Shown here: piece after piece, positions 52,007 through 61,462 of the stretch
Layout: each line of letters begins with the position of its first letter
Numbering within the stretch: the first letter of the stretch is position 1
Source: an uncultured Opitutaceae bacterium
GTDB lineage: Bacteria > Verrucomicrobiota > Verrucomicrobiia > Opitutales > Opitutaceae
Direction: 5' to 3'
DNA: 64,000 nucleotides
Assembly: GCA_951813085.1 (NCBI GenBank)
Contig: OX638348.1
Span: forward strand, 4,788,772-4,852,771
Program-made: the position numbers and the translations under genes
The notes under the pieces: model-generated
Seen by the model: only the letters and a program-made list of their open reading frames with translations
The model's database searches: none
What the model was told of the DNA's origin: nothing

Positions 52007-55000
52007 ATGTGGAAATTCTACATTGATACTGGGGGAACCTTCACCGACTGCCTGGCGATTGATTCGGACGGAGAAGCGCATCGCGTAAAAGTGCTATCGA
52101 GCTCTGCGGTACGCGGTCGCTGCGTTGGGCAAATTGATTCTCGTAGTTTGGAGCTGGATATCCCTCGAGATGTTAAGGATGGTTTCTTCAAGGGATATCA
52201 ATTGCAGGTTCACGGAGTGGATTTCAATCCGGTATTAATCGAGGATTGGACGAGCGAACGCCGAATAGCGACGCTTGCAAGCGAGCTTCCTGCCGAGTGC
52301 GAAGGGAAGCTTTGCTCTTTGCTATCGCCCGAGGAACCGCCGCTTCTTGCCGCGCGAATCGTGACGGGAAAAGGCCTTGACGAAGCGCTCCCGGCAATGG
52401 AGATGCGATTGGCGACGACGCGTGGTACCAATGCGCTTCTCGAGGAAACCGGCGCGCCGGTCGCGTTCTTTGTAACGAAAGGATTTCGGGATCTCCTTTG
52501 TATCGGAAATCAGCAGCGTCCCGATCTATTTGAAATTGGGATTCGTAAGCCACCCCCGCTTCATTCCCAAGTACTCGAAGTGAGTGAACGCTTGAGCGCT
52601 TCCGGCGATATAGAGCTTCCGGTGGACGAGTCGGAAATACGGGGATTCGCCCAGGATTGCCAAGAGGCTGGGATAGAGGCGGTCGCCATCGCCTTCTTGC
52701 ACAGTTACCTCAATGATACCCACGAGCGCGAAGTCGCTCGCATTTTAAGAGAGGAAGGGGTGCGTCGGATATCCCTTTCGAGCGTGCTTTCCCCTGTCAT
52801 AAAGATCCTCCCTCGGGCGGAGACCGCTGTGGTCAATGCCTACTTGTCTCCGATCATGGACAGCTATCTCGATCGCATCCAAGGCGCGCTTCCCGATCGG
52901 TCGCTCAAAGTCATGACCAGCGCGGGAGGTCTGGTATCGAGGGCGAGCTACCGTTCGAAGGATAGTCTGCTCAGCGGTCCAGCTGGAGGCGTCGTCGGGG
53001 CTGCCGCTGTGGGAGAGCGAGCCGGGTATTCGGAAACGATTGCCTTCGATATGGGAGGGACCAGTACGGATGTATCGCGATACAAGGGTCGATTGGAGTA
53101 TAAATACCTTCAAGCGATTGGATCGGCGACCGTTATGGCGCCAGCGCTCCGCATCGAGACCGTCGCGGCAGGAGGCGGATCTATATGCTGGTTCGATGGG
53201 AGCGCTTTGCGCGTAGGCCCTCAAAGCGCTGGAGCAGACCCGGGACCGGCGTGCTATGGGGCCGGCGGTCCCTTGACGATTACGGACGTGAATTTGTTGC
53301 TCGGGAGGATGGATGCCTCTCGATTTGGAATTCCAGTTTTTCGGGAGCAGGCGCAAAGCAGGCTCGAGGAACTCGTTGCTGAATTGCAGGAGGGTACGAA
53401 TGAAGCAGTTGACGCGGAGACTGTCCTGCTTGGATTGCTGGATATCGCCAACGAGCGCATGGCGGAGGCTATTCGCGGCATATCGCTTCGAGAAGGGTAT
53501 GCTCCTTCGGAATATGCTCTGACCGCTTTTGGAGGCGCGGGCGGGATGCATGCGTGTTCCATTGCAGATATCCTTGATATGGATACGATACTGTTTCCAG
53601 AGGATGCTGGATTGCTGAGCGCCTTTGGACTCCGTCAGGCTCGACTAGAGCGAATTGCAAGACGGCAGATATTGAAAACGCTCGATAAGAGCCGAGAAAA
53701 GATTCCAGCATGGATCGAAGAGTTGAAGGCCGATTGCTCTCAAAAGCTCCTCAATGACCTTGCCCATCCGGAATCGATCGCAACCCGCTTTGTTCAAGCG
53801 GAGCTGCGTTATCTTGGGCAGGAAGCCAGTCTGATGGTCGATGTTGTAGACGGGCGGGAGCTGAGCAAAGCGTTCGAGTCGCATTTCAAAGCCCAGTATG
53901 GCTTCAATCCAGAGCTGCCAATTGAGCTTGTGGGGCTTGTAGTAGCGGTTAGCTCGGAATCCCAACCCATGGAAGGGGAAACATTTCCTTCGGCAGGTGA
54001 GCGCTTGGAACAGGATGGGGAATCGAGCTTTGGGCGGGAGGCGTTGTCAGTCGGACAGCTCATCGCGGGCCCGCGCGTGATTCAGGACCCCTTCAGCACG
54101 ATCTATATCGACGAGGGTTGGGAGGGTATCGTTGGAAGCGGTGGAAGCCTCAGGCTCACTCGCGCTGCGGATGTTCAATCGCCTTCTGCAACCCATCTTA
54201 GCTCGGTGGTGCTCGAACTGTACACTAATCGATTTCTTTCGCTCGTAAAGGAGATGGGCAGCTTGCTCGAGCGGGCCGCTTTTTCTACTAATGTCAAAGA
54301 ACGGCGAGACTTTAGCTGCGCTCTACTGGACCGCGATGGCTTCTTGATCGCGAATGCGCCGCACATCCCGGTGCATTTGGGAGCGCTGGGCGTTTGCGTT
54401 CGAAGCGTCTTAAAGCGAATTGAGGTGGGCGAGGGTGATGTGATCGTTACGAATCACCCGGGTTTCGGAGGTTCCCATCTGCCGGACGTTACTTTGCTGG
54501 CTGGCGTGTATACAGACGAAGGGGAACTAGTCGGATATGTCGCAAATCGGGCGCATTATGCTGAAATTGGTGGCATTGCTCCAGGGTCTATGCCTCCAAA
54601 TGCAACCTCGCTTGAGGAAGAGGGCGTAGTGATCGAGCCAATGCATATCGCTCGGAGAGGCGTTGTTGATTGGAATGACGTTACCCAAGCCCTAGAGAAT
54701 AGCCGTTTTCCAACGCGACGCTTAGATGAGAATCTCGCGGACTTGGCGGCTCAACTGGCGTCGATTCGTTTTGGGACGGAGCAGCTGCGAAAGCTATGCC
54801 GTATGGGAGGAGCAGATACGATCGCTCTCTATATGAATGGACTCAAGCAAAGAGCGCGGGACGCATTGAGCCGCTCTCTCGCTGCATTGCCATTCAGATC
54901 GTGTTCCCATTCGGAATCGCTGGATGATGGGGCGTTGATTGCTGTAGAGGTATCGAAGCGAGCGTCTCTGTGGACCATCGATTTTTCTGGAAGCGCTGTC

Positions 55001-55747
55001 CAGCAGGCATCCAACTACAATGCGACGCCTGCGATTGCGACGAGCGCCGTACTGTATGTATTGCGGTTGCTGGCTAACGAATCCGTGCCTTTGAACGAGG
55101 GGATTTTGGACCTCGTCGACCTGAGGATACCGAATGGGATGCTCAATCCAATCTTTGACGATGACGCAGAGAATTGTCCACCGATAGTCGCAGGGAATGT
55201 TGAAGTGAGCCAACGGATCGTGGATACGCTCATCAAGGCGTTTGGAATTGCGGCTTGTAGCCAAGGCACGATGAACAATCTAATATTTGGAAATGATCGT
55301 GTGAGTTACTACGAGACGATTGGTGGGGGAGAAGGAGCTTCGGAAAAATCAGCTGGCGCGAGCGGTGTCCACACTCACATGACCAACACTGGGATAACCG
55401 ACCCGGAGGTATTCGAGACCCGCTATCCTGCCAAAATTGATCGATTTCAGATAAGAGAGAATTCCGGTGGTGTTGGCTTGCATAGGGGTGGGGACGGATT
55501 GATCCGGCGTATCCGATTCCTTGATTCGGTAGTGGTATCGATATTGACTCAGCATCGGAAAGTGGCGCCGTATGGCCAGCAGGGAGGAAATAACGGTGCT
55601 TGCGGAGAGCAATTCAAGATTGATCGATCAGGCAAACGCTCTCCCTTGCCTGGAAACGGATCAATCCCATTCGAAGCCGGAGAATCGATTGAGATTCGCA
55701 CTCCCGGTGGCGGAGGTTGGGGAACGCCTAGCGTGAGCGATCGCTGA
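52007..55747 (+). CDS. 5-oxoprolinase (fused HyuA-HyuB)
   Basis: 1246 residues, the size of eukaryote-like fused oxoprolinases. The HyuA-like N-terminal part (1 to about 690) has FYIDTGGTFTDCLAID (phosphate-binding), RLATTRGTNALLE near 137, and DMGGTSTDVSRYKGRLEY near 346. The HyuB-like part (about 730 to 1240) has NVKERRDFSCALLDRDGFLI, HPGFGGSHLPDVTLLAGVY and GGVGLHRGGDGLIRRIRF. It hydrolyses 5-oxoproline to glutamate with ATP. The 3' end overlaps hrpA by 20 bp, tail to tail. Confidence 0.94.
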   Translation: MWKFYIDTGGTFTDCLAIDSDGEAHRVKVLSSSAVRGRCVGQIDSRSLELDIPRDVKDGFFKGYQLQVHGVDFNPVLIEDWTSERRIATLASELPAECEGKLCSLLSPEEPPLLAARIVTGKGLDEALPAMEMRLATTRGTNALLEETGAPVAFFVTKGFRDLLCIGNQQRPDLFEIGIRKPPPLHSQVLEVSERLSASGDIELPVDESEIRGFAQDCQEAGIEAVAIAFLHSYLNDTHEREVARILREEGVRRISLSSVLSPVIKILPRAETAVVNAYLSPIMDSYLDRIQGALPDRSLKVMTSAGGLVSRASYRSKDSLLSGPAGGVVGAAAVGERAGYSETIAFDMGGTSTDVSRYKGRLEYKYLQAIGSATVMAPALRIETVAAGGGSICWFDGSALRVGPQSAGADPGPACYGAGGPLTITDVNLLLGRMDASRFGIPVFREQAQSRLEELVAELQEGTNEAVDAETVLLGLLDIANERMAEAIRGISLREGYAPSEYALTAFGGAGGMHACSIADILDMDTILFPEDAGLLSAFGLRQARLERIARRQILKTLDKSREKIPAWIEELKADCSQKLLNDLAHPESIATRFVQAELRYLGQEASLMVDVVDGRELSKAFESHFKAQYGFNPELPIELVGLVVAVSSESQPMEGETFPSAGERLEQDGESSFGREALSVGQLIAGPRVIQDPFSTIYIDEGWEGIVGSGGSLRLTRAADVQSPSATHLSSVVLELYTNRFLSLVKEMGSLLERAAFSTNVKERRDFSCALLDRDGFLIANAPHIPVHLGALGVCVRSVLKRIEVGEGDVIVTNHPGFGGSHLPDVTLLAGVYTDEGELVGYVANRAHYAEIGGIAPGSMPPNATSLEEEGVVIEPMHIARRGVVDWNDVTQALENSRFPTRRLDENLADLAAQLASIRFGTEQLRKLCRMGGADTIALYMNGLKQRARDALSRSLAALPFRSCSHSESLDDGALIAVEVSKRASLWTIDFSGSAVQQASNYNATPAIATSAVLYVLRLLANESVPLNEGILDLVDLRIPNGMLNPIFDDDAENCPPIVAGNVEVSQRIVDTLIKAFGIAACSQGTMNNLIFGNDRVSYYETIGGGEGASEKSAGASGVHTHMTNTGITDPEVFETRYPAKIDRFQIRENSGGVGLHRGGDGLIRRIRFLDSVVVSILTQHRKVAPYGQQGGNNGACGEQFKIDRSGKRSPLPGNGSIPFEAGESIEIRTPGGGGWGTPSVSDR

Positions 55748-58700
55748 AGAGGGACTTCAAGCTTTTGAGGTCCGCTTCAGTGGGTTTGTTGATGGTTGGT
55801 TTAGCGGACGATGAAGCCTTGTCTTGCGGTAGGGTTTGCTTGCTTGACTCAGGTCTGTTCAGGGCTGCGTCATCGAGTTTTTTCTGGATCCGTTTTTCGG
55901 ATACAGGGAACGCGGTCCCGAGAGATTGAGCAAAGAGAGCCAGAGCCAGCTCCTCGATCGACCAGGCGATATCGTCACGTTGATCGCGTGTCAGAGACTG
56001 GCCGCCGAGTCGGTTCCGCAAACTGCGAAGGATCGCTTCGCGATCTGCATCGCGTTTCGGGCCTTTCGCTCTAGCCTGCGAACGGAGGGTAACCCCTTCG
56101 AGGTAAAGGGGTAGTCGGTTTAGTGCCCAATGCGGGGTTGTGACTAGGAAATCGGCAGGTACGAGACGGTCGACTTCGGCGAGTAAATCCTTGGGCAACG
56201 ACTTTGACACAATCATTGCCTGCCGCCTATCGAGGATCTCCTGAACACGATCCATCAGCTTGTAGACCAGCCCTCGCGACTTCGTCTTAGCGGCCTTTAT
56301 CTTAGAGGCGATGGCTGTCTTGTCTACGCGATCCAAGTCATGAGAACAGAGAAAGTGGCACAGGTGCTGATAGGCTTGAGATCTCAAGTCGTCCAAGGAT
56401 GAGAACGCAACGGCTACGGGACCTAACTTTGAAAAGTCTTTCAAATCCTCCTGGATCCACGCGAGTTCGCGTCGAATTTCATGTTTGATCAACGCCCGTA
56501 TCCCCTCGTTGGATACGTCTCTTTGTTCGGAAGTTGTTCTTGCCAATGTAGTCTTAATCTGGCTTCCGAAGCATCGCAAGACGGGATAAGCAAATACCGG
56601 AACACCCTTCAGGTCGCCGATTTGAGTTTTGTGGGGCAACGACTCAAGTTGATCGAGCGTATCGATTGGTCGGGTGTGGCGCTCGAGGGCTTTCCGCCAT
56701 ATCGAATCAATCGCTTGGGACGCTTTTGGCTCCTCGTTCGATTCTCTTTCGTCAATAGATTGATGAATCGCTTCTGCGGAACGACCCTCAATGACTGTTT
56801 CTCCCTTTGTATCATGTACGCGGACGCGCACTTTGAGATGATTCGGGATTGCGTCCTCGTTCCAATCGCTTGCGTAGGTTTCAATCCTGTATCTAAGTTT
56901 TAAATGCTTCGTGAGGCATTCGCAGAGGCTCGCTTCATTTGGCGTTAGCTCTTGAGCAATCTCTTTCGCGGTATCAGCGAGGGGTTGCAGTTTGCGTCGA
57001 ATCTCCTTTGGCAGGGCTTTCAGAAGGTAGAGTATCTTGGGTTCGAGGTGGCCTGGGACGAGCCAGTCAAGTAAGGGACCCCTCAGGGCTTTTGCTCGCT
57101 GGTAGGGAACACTGAGAGTGACTCCATCGTTGTCGGCTCCTAGGTCGTAGCTATATTCGATCGGTAAGGCGCGGTTCTCTAGTTGAATGGATTCAGGGAA
57201 AGAGGACAGATCGATAGGCGCTTCGGCTTCAGGCGAAAGGTCCGACTCTGTCATCAGCAACGAATCGGGTGAAGACTTTTTCAATACTCGGTTCAAGTCG
57301 CCTATCGATGCGATTCGAGAGAGCCGGCCTCGGTAGAATCGGAATGCCGCTTCCTCGATACCGATCCAACTCTGCATCTTTGCGATCGTCTGCGCGTTTT
57401 GCATTCGATTCTTTAGCTTGCGGTTTTCGGCTATGAAATCCCAGTTGAGCGGGGCTTCGAAATCATCATTGAGTAAGCCTTCCCGAATGAAAATCTCCGT
57501 GGCCTTGTCCGGATCGACTTTCAAGTAGGAAACGGTTTTGCGTTGTAGCTCCAAACCATGGATACGGACGCTTTCTCGACAGACTACGCGACCCTGATCT
57601 AGCTCGAATACGGGATCGCTGTAGCGATGCTTCAGAATATGGCTTCCCAATTGGGCGATCCAGGTGGGATCGATCACAGCCACGGTGCGAGCGTAGAGTC
57701 GATTGGTCTCTACGATTTCCGCTGCAAGGATCCATTCTGGGGAAGGCTTCTTTTGTTCGAGATCCTGCTTTTGCTTCTTCGTTTTCGCATAGAGCGCCTT
57801 GCGATTGAAAAGGCAGGAACCCGGAAATAGCATTACTTTGCGGTCCCCGGTTGCGCGATAGAAATTCGGTTCCTCCTTTCGGGCTGGATTTGCCAGAAGG
57901 CCGGATGCGAGGCATTGGTGGATCGACCGGTATTCGATTCCACCATATTGCCTGAGGCGCGTTTTCTCGTCTCCGTCCTGGTAGGACGGGATATCGTGTT
58001 TTTTGCGAGAGGAGCGCTCGAAGTCGCGAAGCGCTTGACTCAGTTGTTCCTTTACGTCGCGCCACTCACGCATACGCAAGTACGAGATAAAGTGGCTCTT
58101 GCAGAATTTTCGCAATTTCCCTTGAGGGGAGCCTTTGGCCGATGGGTGAGCGCTCTCCCAAACATTGAGAAGGGAAAGAAAGTCGGAGTGCTTGTGAACG
58201 AAGGGCTTTTGAGCGATTCGAGCCGATTCCTCCTTCCCCAGGGGTCTTTCTCTGGGATCGGGAACGGTAAGCGCGGAAGCGATTACCAGCATTTGATCAA
58301 CAACCCCTTTCTTCTCCGCTTCGAGAAGCATCCGACCTGCAGTGGGGTCAATCGGGAGGCGCGCAAGTTTCTTCCCCAATGCGGTGAGTGTTCGATCGGG
58401 TTGCAGCGCTCCCAGTTCTTCCAGAAGGCTATAGCCAGACTTGATCGCTGCGGCGCTGGGTGGGTCAATGAAAGGGAAGCCTTCGATTTCGCCCAGATTT
58501 GAGGCTTTCATGCGGAGTATGACTTCCGCGAGATTCGATCGCTGTATCTCGGGAATTGAAAATTCGATTCGTTTGTTGAAGTCACTCTCTGAATACAGGC
58601 GAATGCAAATTCCATCCTGGACGCGACCACAACGGCCTGCTCGCTGATTAGCGCTGCTCTGAGAAATATTCTCGATGGGCAGTCTTTTCGTTCGCGCTCT

Positions 58701-59687
58701 TGGATTGTACCGGCTGATTCGGGCAAGGCCGGTATCGATCACGAATCGAATGCCGGGGATGGTCAGCGACGTTTCCGCGATATTGGTAGCAAGGACTATC
58801 TTCCGCTTGTCGCTCCTCTGGAAAATCCGTTGCTGGTCGCTGTTAGATAGTCGACCGAAACAAGGGAGAATCGCGCATCGATTCCCTAAACGCCCTTCGA
58901 GCAAGCTCATCGTTTCGCGAATATCCTTTTCCGTCGGGAGAAAGGCTAGGATGTCTCCTTGCCCGAATTCATCGAAGATGCGGTCGACGGACTCAGCGAT
59001 ACCTCTTAGAAAGGTCAGCTCGTCCGCGTCTTCGAGCAACTCGTCTAGGGGGGCATATACGATGCCGACTGGATAGACGCGCCCGGATACTTCGAGAATG
59101 GGTGCATCGTCGAAGGCTCTCGAAAACTTGTCGGTATCGATGGTTGCGGACGTAATGACGATCTTCAGGTCTGGACGTCGCTTCCTAAGCTGATTGAGAT
59201 GCCCGAGAAGAAAGTCGATGTTTAGGCTGCGCTCATGGGCCTCGTCGATTATGATCGTGTCATACTCGGTTAGTTGCGGATCCGATTGGACTTCGGATAG
59301 GAGCATTCCATCGGTCATGAACTTGATGCGAGTATCGGGGCTCGTCTTGTCCGAGAATCGAATTTTGCTGCCGACCTCCTTGCCGTATTCAACATTCAAC
59401 TCCTCCGCGACTCTCTTGGCGATCGAAAGGGCGGCGACTCTTCGGGGTTGGGTACAAGCGATCCGTTTAGTTCGCCCTAGATCGGCTTCGACGCACATTT
59501 TGGGGATCTGCGTGGTTTTGCCCGATCCGGTCTCACCGGAAAGAATGATGACTGGATTCGCCTTGATCGCGGAGAGGATATCCGATCGGCGTTGGGCGAT
59601 CGGGAGTTCTTTAGGATAGCGGATCGGGCCGGGATCCCAGGATGTGAGCGGCTTCCGCCCTTTGCGCGATTGGGAGTTTCTGGCCAT
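55728..59687 (-). CDS. hrpA: ATP-dependent RNA helicase HrpA
   Basis: 1319 residues, the usual HrpA length. Walker A GETGSGKTTQ at 51-60, DEAH at 148-151 in IIDEAHERSLNIDFL, SATIDTDKFSRAF (motif III), and QRAGRCGRVQDGICIRLY (motif VI). HA2, OB-like and the long DUF3418-type C-terminal region follow. HrpA helps resolve stalled or collided ribosomes in bacteria. No damage is visible. Confidence 0.96.
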   Translation of the reverse strand: MARNSQSRKGRKPLTSWDPGPIRYPKELPIAQRRSDILSAIKANPVIILSGETGSGKTTQIPKMCVEADLGRTKRIACTQPRRVAALSIAKRVAEELNVEYGKEVGSKIRFSDKTSPDTRIKFMTDGMLLSEVQSDPQLTEYDTIIIDEAHERSLNIDFLLGHLNQLRKRRPDLKIVITSATIDTDKFSRAFDDAPILEVSGRVYPVGIVYAPLDELLEDADELTFLRGIAESVDRIFDEFGQGDILAFLPTEKDIRETMSLLEGRLGNRCAILPCFGRLSNSDQQRIFQRSDKRKIVLATNIAETSLTIPGIRFVIDTGLARISRYNPRARTKRLPIENISQSSANQRAGRCGRVQDGICIRLYSESDFNKRIEFSIPEIQRSNLAEVILRMKASNLGEIEGFPFIDPPSAAAIKSGYSLLEELGALQPDRTLTALGKKLARLPIDPTAGRMLLEAEKKGVVDQMLVIASALTVPDPRERPLGKEESARIAQKPFVHKHSDFLSLLNVWESAHPSAKGSPQGKLRKFCKSHFISYLRMREWRDVKEQLSQALRDFERSSRKKHDIPSYQDGDEKTRLRQYGGIEYRSIHQCLASGLLANPARKEEPNFYRATGDRKVMLFPGSCLFNRKALYAKTKKQKQDLEQKKPSPEWILAAEIVETNRLYARTVAVIDPTWIAQLGSHILKHRYSDPVFELDQGRVVCRESVRIHGLELQRKTVSYLKVDPDKATEIFIREGLLNDDFEAPLNWDFIAENRKLKNRMQNAQTIAKMQSWIGIEEAAFRFYRGRLSRIASIGDLNRVLKKSSPDSLLMTESDLSPEAEAPIDLSSFPESIQLENRALPIEYSYDLGADNDGVTLSVPYQRAKALRGPLLDWLVPGHLEPKILYLLKALPKEIRRKLQPLADTAKEIAQELTPNEASLCECLTKHLKLRYRIETYASDWNEDAIPNHLKVRVRVHDTKGETVIEGRSAEAIHQSIDERESNEEPKASQAIDSIWRKALERHTRPIDTLDQLESLPHKTQIGDLKGVPVFAYPVLRCFGSQIKTTLARTTSEQRDVSNEGIRALIKHEIRRELAWIQEDLKDFSKLGPVAVAFSSLDDLRSQAYQHLCHFLCSHDLDRVDKTAIASKIKAAKTKSRGLVYKLMDRVQEILDRRQAMIVSKSLPKDLLAEVDRLVPADFLVTTPHWALNRLPLYLEGVTLRSQARAKGPKRDADREAILRSLRNRLGGQSLTRDQRDDIAWSIEELALALFAQSLGTAFPVSEKRIQKKLDDAALNRPESSKQTLPQDKASSSAKPTINKPTEADLKSLKSLFSDRSR

Positions 59688-59691
59688 AGAC

Positions 59692-60144
59692 CTATTGGGG
59701 ACCTACGACGATTTCTCTGGCCTGCTTCCAGGAAGAGGCGCTGGGAAACGATGGGCTGCTCCAAAGAATGTTTGCGGATGTATCCACGAGAGCGATTCTA
59801 ACTGCGAGCGGAAAGGGCTTTGGAAGGATGGTCGAATGCGCTTTGAGATAGTCGCTCTTCAAAACCGACTGCGCGGCAATTCGCTTGGTAGCCGCTGGCT
59901 GCGGCCAGGCCACATCGATAATCCAATTCGCCTTGGGGATGCTCTCCACGAGCGAGGCGCAGCGTAGCGCCTCTTCAATGTCATTTTGGGAATGGGAAGT
60001 GATAACGAACGTCGGACCGGCGGTTAGTTCTTGCTGGCGCCCGTCGAACGTCTTGAAGCGTAGACTACTCTCCTTTGAGTGGGAAGGCGACATCGTAGCT
60101 AGCGTGGCTAGGACAAGCCCGATTGTGCGACAACGGATGAACAT
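59692..60144 (-). CDS. Small secreted hypothetical protein
   Basis: 150 residues from ATG 60144 (MFIRCRTIGLVLATLATMSP), with a signal peptide. The mature part (SLRFKTFDGRQQELTAGPTF; ANWIIDVAWPQPAATKRIAA) is unrecognised and resembles a periplasmic alpha/beta domain (DTSANILWSSPSFPSASSW at the end). It begins two bases after the stop of the Cu/Zn efflux permease and ends 4 bp before hrpA, so it belongs to the permease unit and may assist it. No Cys-rich or His-rich metal site is visible. Confidence 0.75.
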   Translation of the reverse strand: MFIRCRTIGLVLATLATMSPSHSKESSLRFKTFDGRQQELTAGPTFVITSHSQNDIEEALRCASLVESIPKANWIIDVAWPQPAATKRIAAQSVLKSDYLKAHSTILPKPFPLAVRIALVDTSANILWSSPSFPSASSWKQAREIVVGPQ

Positions 60145-60146
60145 TG

Positions 60147-61391
60147 CTAATGATTCTTTTGTACCGAGAAGTCGGATGCGCCGTATCCAAGCGAGTCCAG
60201 TTTTGCGACGATAGCGTCCCGATCTATTTCCGACCCCCCAATGCGAGCTTGGCCTGATCGGAGATCGACATCCGCGTGATTGACGAAGGAATGGCTGTTT
60301 AGGCTGTCGGTGACAGATTTTAGGCAATGGCTGCAAGTCATGCCAGAGACTTTGAACGTGGCGGTTTCAGCCGAGTCAACGAGATTGGCGTCTACACTCT
60401 TATCGCGTCCCTTGAAGCTCGACAAGTAAGCGAACCCAAGAAGAGCGACAAGCAAGATCCCTGAAAGGTGCTTCCAAATCGAAAGCGTCTCGCCGTGGAA
60501 GTGGCCTAGCTCGAATACGGATGTATCCAAGAAATTGTGAAATACGAGCGCAGCAACCCAAGAGAAAGCGATGAGGCTGGCGACGTAAACCATGGTTTCG
60601 CGTCCCCCCAAGGTTTTTCGCATGGTGGTGATGGTAGCGACATTGGTCGCGGGCCCCGCTATTAGCAATACAAGCGCGGCGCTGATAGGCAATCCGCTAT
60701 CGATCAATGCAAGCGCTAGCGGAATCGACCCCGTTGAGCAGATATAGAAAGGGATCGCGATCAAAGTAGTCAGGAGGATGCTGGTATAGACGCCGCCGGG
60801 CAGCCCGCCGAGGATATCGTCGGGCGCGAGGGCGCTGATGAGCCCTGCGAGCAAAAACCCTATCAGCAGGGAAGCGGAGATATCTTTGGGCAAGGTATAG
60901 AAGCCATATCGAAGGCTATCGGACCACGACGGCCGCGCTTCTTGTTCCTGCGATGGCTCCGGGTCGCTGGTCGCGCTTTGCGAGCCGAATCGCTCGACCA
61001 TCCATCCTACGCTAAGACCTGAGATGAACGCGACTGCTACTCGGTAGACCGCGAAAACGGGTCCTAGCATCCCGTACGTAGCGATGATGCTGTCGACGCC
61101 GGTTTGCGGTGTGGAAGTGAGAAACGATGCCGCGGCGCCTTTGCTAGCCCCTCGAGCCCGTAAGCTCGCTGCCACCGGAATGACGCCGCACGAGCACAAA
61201 GGCATGGGAACGCCGAACAAGGAAGCGAGAGTGATAGATTTCAATCCCTTAGATCCAAGTCGCTTCTCGATCCAGGCTTCTCGAATCCATCGGCGCAAGG
61301 CTCCGGACACGAGAAAACCGAGCAGCAAATAGGGACCCATTTCGGCTATAAGGGCCCAGGTCTCGATAAAATAGGTCTGGAGCAGATTCAT
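60147..61391 (-). CDS. SO_0444-type Cu/Zn efflux permease with HMA domain
   Basis: 414 residues. Membrane permease part (DUF318-like) with VPMPLCSCGVIPVAASLRAR (C66-x-C68 in the conserved metal path) and FLTSTPQTGVDSIIATYGML. About eight helices are followed by a C-terminal heavy-metal-associated domain, GMTCSHCLKSVTDSLNSHSF, with the CxxC pair. The permease-HMA fusion is characteristic of SO_0444 family Cu/Zn efflux transporters, which expel metal from the cytoplasm. It is followed by the secreted 150-residue protein on the same strand. Confidence 0.9.
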   Translation of the reverse strand: MNLLQTYFIETWALIAEMGPYLLLGFLVSGALRRWIREAWIEKRLGSKGLKSITLASLFGVPMPLCSCGVIPVAASLRARGASKGAAASFLTSTPQTGVDSIIATYGMLGPVFAVYRVAVAFISGLSVGWMVERFGSQSATSDPEPSQEQEARPSWSDSLRYGFYTLPKDISASLLIGFLLAGLISALAPDDILGGLPGGVYTSILLTTLIAIPFYICSTGSIPLALALIDSGLPISAALVLLIAGPATNVATITTMRKTLGGRETMVYVASLIAFSWVAALVFHNFLDTSVFELGHFHGETLSIWKHLSGILLVALLGFAYLSSFKGRDKSVDANLVDSAETATFKVSGMTCSHCLKSVTDSLNSHSFVNHADVDLRSGQARIGGSEIDRDAIVAKLDSLGYGASDFSVQKNH

Positions 61392-61462
61392 TGAATGGCG
61401 TCACGTTAGCCGGTGACGTTGCCCAATGTCGAGCGGTCATCGACGGCGTAAGTTCCCTGTAT

